Of a stretch of DNA of 64,000 nt, positions 56,643-64,000 are shown in pieces. This DNA is from Micropterix aruncella. Its lineage: Eukaryota; Arthropoda; Insecta; Lepidoptera; Micropterigidae. The DNA lies in the NCBI GenBank assembly GCA_944548615.1, contig OX155952.1, positions 26,664,412-26,728,411 on the forward strand, read 5' to 3'. Position 1 is the first letter of the stretch. Each line of letters begins with the position of its first letter. A program made the position numbers and the translations under genes. The notes beneath the pieces are model-generated. The model saw nothing but the letters and a program-made list of their open reading frames with translations, was not told where the DNA came from and ran no database searches.

Positions 56643-56722
56643 GTAAAGTAAGTAACCTCTACATAAACTCCCAAGATTTTCGGTAAAGTGAGTAACCTCT
56701 ACATAAACTCCCAAGATTTTCG
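56643..56722 (+). repeat. 40-bp tandem duplication
   Basis: The unit gtaaagtRagtaacctctac plus ataaactcccaagattttcg occurs twice in a row (56643-56682, 56683-56722) with one difference (a/g). Confidence 0.95.
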
Positions 56723-57149
56723 AGATATTTTTGAAAATTGTTCAATTTGGAATTTTAGCTTTCAGAAAGATTTTTTTTTGTTCTAACAGCTAAAAATATT
56801 TTTCTCTGCATCTTTAATATCAATGTTTTAGTTATTATTTAACAATTTAATACAACAACAATTAACGCTGAAAAAAATAAAATTAACACAAGTAATTAAA
56901 TTAAAAAGAATAAAAAACATGACTGTCGTTACAGAAGTGAAGTATTGTATTTTAAATTATTTTTATTACGCTTTTTATATTTGTGGTTTAGGTATTTATC
57001 CATCTATATATTTTCCGAATCTACTCAATTAGACCTTTCATTGGATACTAAACACGATATATTTATATCAATTTAATGACTTGAACATTTAACCAAGTAT
57101 TTATTTGACATTTGTACAGTTTATTTACTATATGACATTAGAAATGACA
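56723..57149. other. AT-rich spacer
   Basis: Nothing recognised. Confidence 0.5.
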
Positions 57150-57281
57150 TCACGATTCTAACAATACCAAACACGTCTAAATTGGTTGAAGCGTGTAGAC
57201 GTTATGGCGGAATAAAGAAACGGAAAACATACAAAGATGAACCTGAACACATCACACTCTTTTTTTGTTGGGCAGTCGTGT
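57150..57281 (-). mobile_element. REP-D element, copy 4 (partial)
   Basis: From cacgattctaacaatacca through ttggttgaagcgtgtagacg, ggaataaagaaacggaaaac and acatacaaagatg to the terminal ggcagtcgtgt (57271-57281). The opposite terminus was not found. Confidence 0.8.
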
Positions 57282-58723
57282 AATACGAGATAACTCTTAG
57301 CTAACTACCCTAGAAATGGGGAGATTGAAAAAAAAGTTTTGCATTTAATGTTTAAAACCCAAAACCGATCAAAATGTTCAAATGCTTTTGTGAACTTTCA
57401 TAGTTTATGCCTTTGCTAAGAGTATGGCAAGTTTGCTAAGTATTGTCTTTGCTAAGTTTATGTATATAAAAAGCTTTGACGTTACTTATGTCTATCTTCT
57501 TTGTATATAAAAATATAGCATTGTGAGACAAAAATACACGATTAATATATGATCATGATGATTTAAAAGCTATTTTTAATACCTTAAATTTACAACGAAT
57601 TCAAAACTACATTAATACAGCGCAAGTAAACCGGTGTCCAGAATAAACACACGAAAAGGCGTGCCCCCCCTTCCTGCGCGTTTAAAATCGTTCTCCATCA
57701 AATTGATACCATGTATACCCGAAATACACCACTTGACAAAACACAACTGCAGAAATATTACAATTTATATAACCTAAAATTATATTCGTATAGGTAAATA
57801 ACGAGTTAATAAAGACATATTATTTAATTTCTAAGTCAATAAGCTAAAGAATGTTTTAAAAGAATTGGAAACCTTACAAAGTATACTGATTTTTTTAGTA
57901 AAATTCAGGAAAACATAATTATTTTACGTCTTTTTCTTTTCGTAGATTTTTTGCGCAAAATTAATTAAGCTTTAATTAATTACGAAAGAATTCCATTCCG
58001 AAAGATTTATCAACTGACACAGGAATATGTCATTTAAAAATCGTAATCTAAAAATCTAAAAAGCCTTTATTATTATTATCGATGTTTCTCTGCGAATTAC
58101 CTATGACATGTAAAATATTACTAAATGAAACTTTAATAACCTGATACTTGATACTTTTATCGAACTATATGTATAACATCTATAGTTGAAACATTTGTCG
58201 TTTTGAAACCGACATTGAAAATAGTTGAAACCTTTTATTGTTCGTTTTGGTGCTTCCGCATGTATCCTTCCCTGTGTCCCATGTTGTATCAAACAGTTTT
58301 TGAATAATGTTATTTCCGTATTTTATTTCTGAGCAACGTTTTCCACGCCAAAATAAATTATCTCGTAATATCATCGTTTATAGAAATTTGATACGCATTA
58401 TTTCTTTTAATAAGCAAACAATATCATTGTAATTGACACATATTTCGAGATAATAATATCGAAAATTCGATAAAATCATGGTCATAAGGAACTAAACGAA
58501 GGCCGAGATATTGAGATAGGAGAGGAATGAAATTCGATTCGATGTTATATGGGTTTCATTAGGATATCAGTTTTAAGTATTATTTTATATTTCTAAAACG
58601 AAATTTGATAAAAAATATCTTTATAAAAACAATAATGTATTGTTCAAAAGAAGAATCATTCTCTGAAATAATAAGACACTCAATTATAAATAGTGACCTT
58701 GTTAGAAATAATAAGACACTCAA
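57282..58723. other. AT-rich spacer
   Basis: Short frames at 58101-58374 on the minus strand overlap each other and are not protein-like. A duplicated word, aataataagacactcaa, at about 58667-58723 leads into the REP-A copy. Confidence 0.5.
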
Positions 58724-58959
58724 CTAGAGCTGTCAACTACAGCGGGCGAACTCGTCACCTCAGGAAGTTTTAACGATATTAGATCGTTCTGTCTCCCGTG
58801 ATGTGAGCGCAGAAGATTTGGGACGAAAACCAATCTGCCTACTGTCTAGTTACGCCACCTGCCCATCAGAGGCCAACACTTTACGGCGAGGCACCGGGAC
58901 AGGTAACCAGCGGGCAGCCTCGCCCCCTGACTACCAGTTTGGAAGGATATCTCCGTCTG
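58724..58959 (-). mobile_element. REP-A retroposon, copy 6 (short form, perfect TSD)
   Basis: 236 bp flanked by identical 9-bp repeats gacactcaa (58715-58723 and 58960-58968). The 3' end is ctagagctgtcaactacagc on the plus strand. The copy covers only the 3' third of the full element and ends near ctgactaccagtttgg, the same point as the 32555 copy. The clean flanks make this the best proof that the family moves by retroposition. Confidence 0.9.
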
Positions 58960-59030
58960 GACACTCAATTATAAATATTGACATAATTAATTGTAGAATC
59001 CGTTAGTTTCGACGATGTAATTAAAGTTTC
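58960..59030. other. Short spacer
   Basis: Contains gtttcgacgatgtaatta, a partial preview of the REP-F arm that follows. Confidence 0.5.
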
Positions 59031-59170
59031 GACGATGTTGCAACCGCCGTTTTCCAGGGTAGACTGACAACGGCAGTTGCAACATCGTCAAAACGTCAAG
59101 TGCTATTCACGCGGTAAATTCGTTTTTGAAGCTATTTATAATGTCAAACAACCGCAATAGTCTACGATTT
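59031..59170 (+). repeat. REP-F repeat with 21-bp-arm hairpin
   Basis: gacgatgttgcaaccgccgt (from 59031) pairs with acggcagttgcaacatcgtc (to 59089) with one mismatch over 21 bp and a 17-nt loop, ttccagggtagactgac. The following aaacgtcaagtgctattcac, gcggtaaattcg and ataatgtcaaacaaccgcaa match the other REP-F copies. Confidence 0.85.
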
Positions 59171-59855
59171 CATAAGAATCAGAATCAGAATGAGAATTAA
59201 TTTAATTCCCTGTTTCGTGTTATACATTTTGTGTTATAGGTACGTGTGTGCATGCACTCGGATGTGTCAGCTAACTACGAACGTCACAAGTAGATGTGCA
59301 AGCATTCGTAGATTCAAGTAGATGCGCAAAATTATGACTGAATGATTGATTGAGCTAGGAAGGAACGAAACGGAGAATTTGGTTAATTATAGTGCTGTAT
59401 AAGAATACCTAACAACACAAAATGACTACTTTTATATATATGTATAGATGTAAACCATATGTATATGTATAGATTATATGTATAAATGTATATATGTGTA
59501 TGCATATGTGTAGATGTATATGTTTATATATGATTATTTAATATTATTATGTATATTATGTTACTAAAATATATGACGTATATGTAATATTTCTGTGAAT
59601 ATAGAGCTACCACATAAAGCAGTGCTACATTATGTTACACTTACCAACTGAAAAAAAAGGAAAAAAGAATACATAAAAGTTTACCTTAGTATGGACATCA
59701 CTCCAGCAAGGTAGATTTTAATCTTATAAACCAGTGTTTTAAATGTGTGTGAAATATTAATAAATATATAAAATAAATTCTGAGTAGGGCCTCCACGAGA
59801 GACGATGTTAGTCCCGCAGGTTTATTCACGTGTTAGACTGATTTTACTATGTTCT
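59171..59855. other. AT-rich spacer
   Basis: 59420-59590 is a low-complexity series of tatatgtata-type words. No gene is supported. Confidence 0.5.
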
Positions 59856-59937
59856 TACGATCTAAGTTATATGTACAACTTGCGAGCTATGTTAGCTACG
59901 ATCTACGTTATATGTACAGCTTAGAAACCATGTTAGC
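59856..59937 (+). repeat. 41-bp tandem duplication
   Basis: tacgatctaMgttatatgta then caRctt...atgttagc is present twice in tandem, with about six differences. The surrounding sequence (59790-60290) is compositionally distinct and may be part of an unrecognised element. Confidence 0.85.
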
Positions 59938-60904
59938 GAAGTAGGACATAATAAAATGAATATAATAAAAATAAAACCAAAATAAGAGAACGACCGAACA
60001 TAACCCGGACGATCACCCACATTAGTGGGTAATAGTCCAAACCATGCCCAATCGCTCCCCTATCCCAGCCCCATCCTTATTATATTTTGTGACACTTTTA
60101 TTTCAGTGCACTTTTGGCCACTCGCGCACTTGGGTCTCTAGATGAGTCGCGGACGGGGAGCGGTGGGTCGTTTGCTGACCTGCCGTTTTCTTTCTGCGCG
60201 TTTCACGTATTCAACTTCGCCAAGTCCAATGTTGGTGAGCATCGGGTTGTCACTCAATGCTAATACACCATAAGTAAAAAAATACTAGTCGAAACCGACT
60301 AAATCCCAATCAATAAACGAGTCAAACGCACTTGATCTAATTCCATAAATAGGAGAATTATCATAATTCGGCATGGCTCGATGAATTAATACACGGATCC
60401 TTTCATTTCGTGTGTACAAGAAAATATGGCGGCGGGTCCGGAACAAGGTCAATAGCAAGAGTGCACTGATTTCCCGCCCATCAAATTGTATGAATGCGAC
60501 CCAATTCTAGCCGCTCTTGTTTGTCTCTGGCAAGGTCGCGCCGTGTTTAATGACAAGCGATCTATTTCAGGGCGCGATGTCCTCACTCCCAGAATAGAAC
60601 GCGGCACTTTCGATGGGGCAGGTCACAGGTGTGACGCGGCTCGCTGCCTGTGACGACATTCACTTTGACCCCAGCCGAAAATGGCCCATACTCCTGGCTC
60701 AGCCACATATTATATTTTTAATATTTGATCTTTGAAGAGTAGGAGCTGATAGAGGACTGCATCGTTATTATATAAAATTTAAAATAAATCGGCCTGTATG
60801 AATATTTTTATAAAATTACCATTTTGGCCATCTTTGAGTGCTGATGCAATCGAACACAAGGAATATGAAATCAAAGACTATCGAGGTTGTTTGACATTAT
60901 AAAT
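59938..60904. other. Spacer, moderately GC-rich
   Basis: 60040-60260 and 60420-60680 are richer in GC than the average, without recognisable frames. Confidence 0.4.
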
Positions 60905-61025
60905 AGGATAAAACGTTGTCCAGGGTAGACTCTCTAGAGTCTATCTTGGGCAACGGCGGCTGCAACGTCGCCGAAACGTCGGGTGCTACAAACTTCACGC
61001 GGTAAATTTGTTTTATCCTATTTAT
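60905..61025 (+). repeat. REP-F repeat, copy 3
   Basis: Shares gtccagggtagac, caacggcggctgcaacgtcg and ccgaaacgtcgggtgctaca then cacgcggtaaatttg with the other copies. It includes the small palindrome tagactctctagagtcta (60926-60943). Confidence 0.8.
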
Positions 61026-63250
61026 CCCATTCAGGACAATAGATGAATGGCACCGGGGAGGTACATCCGGGGTTTACTCATGGTATCCCAACTCAACCCC
61101 AACCCCAGTCCGAAAGCAATTTAAAATAGACTATTGCCTTCATATAGCACTATTTCTGTGCGCCTTTACCCGATTTATCGGCGGCGAACGTCTGATTACA
61201 ATATCATCGGGGGCGGCGCATTTCGGAGTGTAACCGGTGTGGAGTTGAGTACCTATGTATTTACGTAAAGAAATAGTGTTTTTAACTCCAGTGCTGCCTT
61301 TGAGCCAGCCGATCTTCTGCAGCCTATAGGTCTTCAGAAATATTTTCACTTTCCAGCACTCGGATACAACAGTAAGAGGTTTTTTGCGTTGCCTTCTAGG
61401 TCCGAGGAGAAGTGTGCATTTTTTAATAAATGTTATAAACGAAAGGCCTTTTCTTCCAGTTGCTTGGAAGCAGATTGGGTGCATTTCACCATTTACTTTA
61501 CATATCAGTTAATCTTTTCTTTGCTTTTCTATGCATTAAATTCAACAATGCGTCAGTCAATTTATTGATAGCTAATTAAATTTTGTCTATTATTTGTATG
61601 CAAAAGAAACGCTTGCACAGCAAGCTTGGCGAGCCATTTCCTTCCTAAATATTTTTAATTGTGGATAGAGGTTCTGCTTCGTCGAAAGACTTTATTTGAG
61701 AATTGAATTCAGAATTAGAAGTAAACGAATTTAAGAAGAAAATAAAAAAAGAGAATGAGAAAGAGACATGTACACTGCCTCCAAAGAAACCAGTGAGCGA
61801 CATTGAATCCAGAATAGAGAGACCATGAATCGCAGACTGAAATAGGAAGTATACTCATATGTCATAAAAAAATAGAATTCTTGCATCTCTGCCTCACAAC
61901 CAAGGATCCTTTCAATAACCGATTGCCCACCCGTGAAACAAGAATCGACCAAATCTAAAAATCGATAGATATTATTTTTAGTCAGTAGGTACCCTCCATC
62001 CATTCTGCTCAGAAACCATTCAAGAGTATACTTTGGTCGAGATTATTCCTAAATACTTAAATTATTATTATTATGTTATGTTTTAGTAGTTTTTGTGACA
62101 TTTTTGCTATTTTTTCTTTTCTTTTAACGTTACTTTAATTAACTAATAAATTAACTTGTATGACTGAATGATTGTTTACGGCTTTTTTCCCCTATATTAT
62201 CTCTAATGAAAACAGTATAAATACTCAGCTGGCAATATGAAATAAACGATTTCCATTTTAATGCCATAATTAAATTAGTGTTCAGAATAAGCAATTTTAA
62301 TTATTTAAAAAAAATGATTAGATAATGGTCGTAAATATAATTTCAGCAGAAATTGGTTCACATTTTTCTCTCTCAATTTCCTCGACAGCAAATGCCAAGG
62401 CTACTTTTTTAGTATTTTTTTGAATATTATTCTATTTTAGGTGTCAGTAACAAATTATAGTCATTAATTAATTCTGATACCGGCGCCGCGCTCGTACTTT
62501 TCCGGAGAGGCACATTACTTATTACTTATTTATCATTATAATTATGAATGATATCATTACAAATATTTCCTCTGAATGCGTTCATATAGATAAAATCTGT
62601 GCGTGTACATCCTGGGAAATATCACCGTCTGTTATGAGAAAAAATCTAACGTGGTATGGCATAATCATGCAAATACACGCATCATGACGTGACTTTTATT
62701 ATTCACAGAAAGAAATACTTATTTAACGAAATCACATTCGCAGTAATAAAAGCAGTAATAAGTTATGTGACAGGAACGAATATTATAACTTATTGAACAG
62801 TGTCAAGAAATCAATTTGTGTTATACACATCATATAAACATTAAATAGTACACGAATCCAATAACAATTAAGGTATCATAATACCTACCTATATGCGATA
62901 AGATAAAAATCGGTTAGATCCACCCCAATACTTACCCGGTAAGTAGACAAGCCACCCAGTCCCCTTCGCACTCCCCCTCCCCCCCCCCCCCACTCACCCC
63001 GCAACCCCCTCTTATTGCTTTCCAATACCACCCCCCTCCAAACGATAGTGAATGTTTTCGATTAAAATCACGAATGTATTTCTCAAGGGGCGAACATATT
63101 TATTGGACGCATCCGTCAGCCGCGGCTTACGGCCGCGACTTAAAGGTATCTGTGTTATGAATGTCTATTGAGCCGCCTTGCACATTATCGGACGTAAGTC
63201 GCGTACGTGACCTTGAGGCTTCGGACGCCCGATAGCCTAGCTTCACACGT
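61026..63250. other. Spacer with an unsupported 114-codon minus frame
   Basis: The minus frame at 61140-61484 (MHPICFQATGRKG...) has an ATG and mixed composition but no recognised domain, so it is left uncalled. A C-run of about 14-18 nt lies near 62969-62992. The rest is AT-rich. Confidence 0.4.
62969..62992. repeat. Poly-C tract
   Basis: cccctccccccccccccccc within a pyrimidine-rich stretch; length is likely to be unreliable in assembly. Confidence 0.85.
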
Positions 63251-63285
63251 GCCGGGTGAATTCACCCGGCGTCGGTCCGACGCCG
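63251..63285. repeat. Two overlapping GC-rich palindromes
   Basis: gccgggtgaattcacccggc (63251-63270) is a perfect 20-bp palindrome. cggcgtcggtccgacgccg (63267-63285) is a 19-bp palindrome with one central base and overlaps it by 4 bp. The flanking word ttcacac occurs on both sides (63243 and 63294). Confidence 0.95.
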
Positions 63286-64000
63286 ACATTGCCTTCACAC
63301 GCAGTAGCCGATTCCGGGCCGATTTTCTCTGACCCGGGCAGTATAGTATGTTCTAAATGTGGGAGCCATAAACGAATTGTGGCCTTGCTGCATCGGCGGC
63401 GTCGCGTCGCCGCCTCCAGAAAAAAAGTTATAGAATGTATAGGGCGCATCCTATGTTTCAAAAAAGACACCTTGAGGGAGCTTTTTATACATTGTTCGGT
63501 GACTTATTAGAAAATGAGCAGAAATTTTCGCAGAAATTCTTTAACTAGTTTAGAATATATATCAATTCAGGAATTTGCATTGAAGTTTTGAAACCGGAAG
63601 GTTTCACGAGAGTTGTTGCCTCCATGCCGCTAAAAGAGCCTGTGTAATTTTGAAGCAAATATGATCGGAAGTTGTCTCTTTTCTATTTTCAGCTATAGCA
63701 CAAATCATAAAATACTTAATTTTCACCGCTATATATCGATTGTTTAAAGCACAAACATTGTATGTCCACTTTTAGTTGCTGCTATATTGTTTTTTTTTAA
63801 AGTAAATAATAATAACTACTCACCAAACTTGTTTTTGTCCTCACCACTCTCACATCGTCGTCGAATTTTGGATGAAGTGCTTGGCACGGGTCTTTAACAT
63901 TTAAAGACTTAAAGTTTCGTTAACATTTTATTTTTATACTTTCCTAAAGTCTTGTCCCATAAAAGGCAGGGTGAGATTCTACTAAGGAGTCAAAATTTCC
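63286..64000. other. Spacer to window end
   Basis: Frames on both strands at 63243-63510 run through the GC-rich palindrome region. They are Arg-rich by composition and not called. The remainder is AT-rich with nothing recognised. Confidence 0.45.

Noticed and set aside
61140..61484. 114-codon minus frame
   Set aside because: Has an ATG and mixed composition, but no recognised motif, exon signals or second copy; left as spacer.
63243..63510. Harbinger nuclease or Myb protein remnant
   Set aside because: The Arg-rich frames resemble such proteins only by composition; no catalytic motif is readable.
1..64000. CRISPR array, operons, bacterial promoters or phage genes
   Set aside because: No regularly spaced short repeats with unique spacers were seen, and the whole window has eukaryotic repeat structure and no dense coding.

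Overview
The window looks like insect nuclear DNA, most probably from a moth or butterfly. It is AT-rich and has no bacterial-style gene packing. The short word taggtaggtac recurs, and mariner, hAT, piggyBac-like, RTE-type and R2-type element remains lie inside one another. The lepidopteran assignment is inference from this repeat flavour. I could not identify any host protein-coding gene with confidence. Nearly every open frame is short and unsupported. The only long one is a 5'-truncated retrotransposon frame of about 499 codons (33883-35382, minus strand).

Layout. 1-5500: a TTAA-flanked MITE (870-2572) split by a non-LTR retrotransposon fragment, then the first copy of a 665-680 bp retroposon that I call REP-A. 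5501-7187: a non-autonomous hAT element with a perfect 8-bp target duplication, carrying a nested TTAA MITE. 7196-19100: mostly featureless AT-rich DNA with a 335-bp direct duplication, a 627-bp MITE, two GC-rich islands (12715-13105, 15480-15835), one copy of repeat REP-E and a perfect 30-bp-arm hairpin. 19135-25360: a small protein-like frame, a 716-bp mariner with perfect terminal repeats, a complete copy of the 870-2572 MITE, a SINE fragment, another REP-A and a 5S-rRNA-like sequence.

28232-38110: the densest repeat nest. It holds a mariner split by REP-A, a second mariner remnant, three copies of a small TIR element (REP-D), two copies of REP-C, and a restriction-like-endonuclease LINE inserted in one REP-C. 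38340-49340: a GC-rich island, a tRNA-headed SINE, a fifth REP-A, a hAT remnant with a decayed BED zinc finger, tandem duplications, a long CT microsatellite and a decayed LINE ORF1. 49640-64000: further GC-rich islands, second copies of earlier repeats, a second hAT-like element with a nested TTAA MITE, a sixth REP-A with 9-bp target duplications, and paired palindromes at 63251-63285.

The window therefore reads as a gene desert or a very large intron. Its main content is a layered record of transposition. Five GC-rich islands stand out against the AT-rich background and are the best candidates for host regulatory or first-exon sequence. The features most worth following are the 5S-like sequence with a preserved terminal helix, REP-A as a possible undescribed retroposon lacking a poly(A) tail, and the perfect foldback at 16645-16708.
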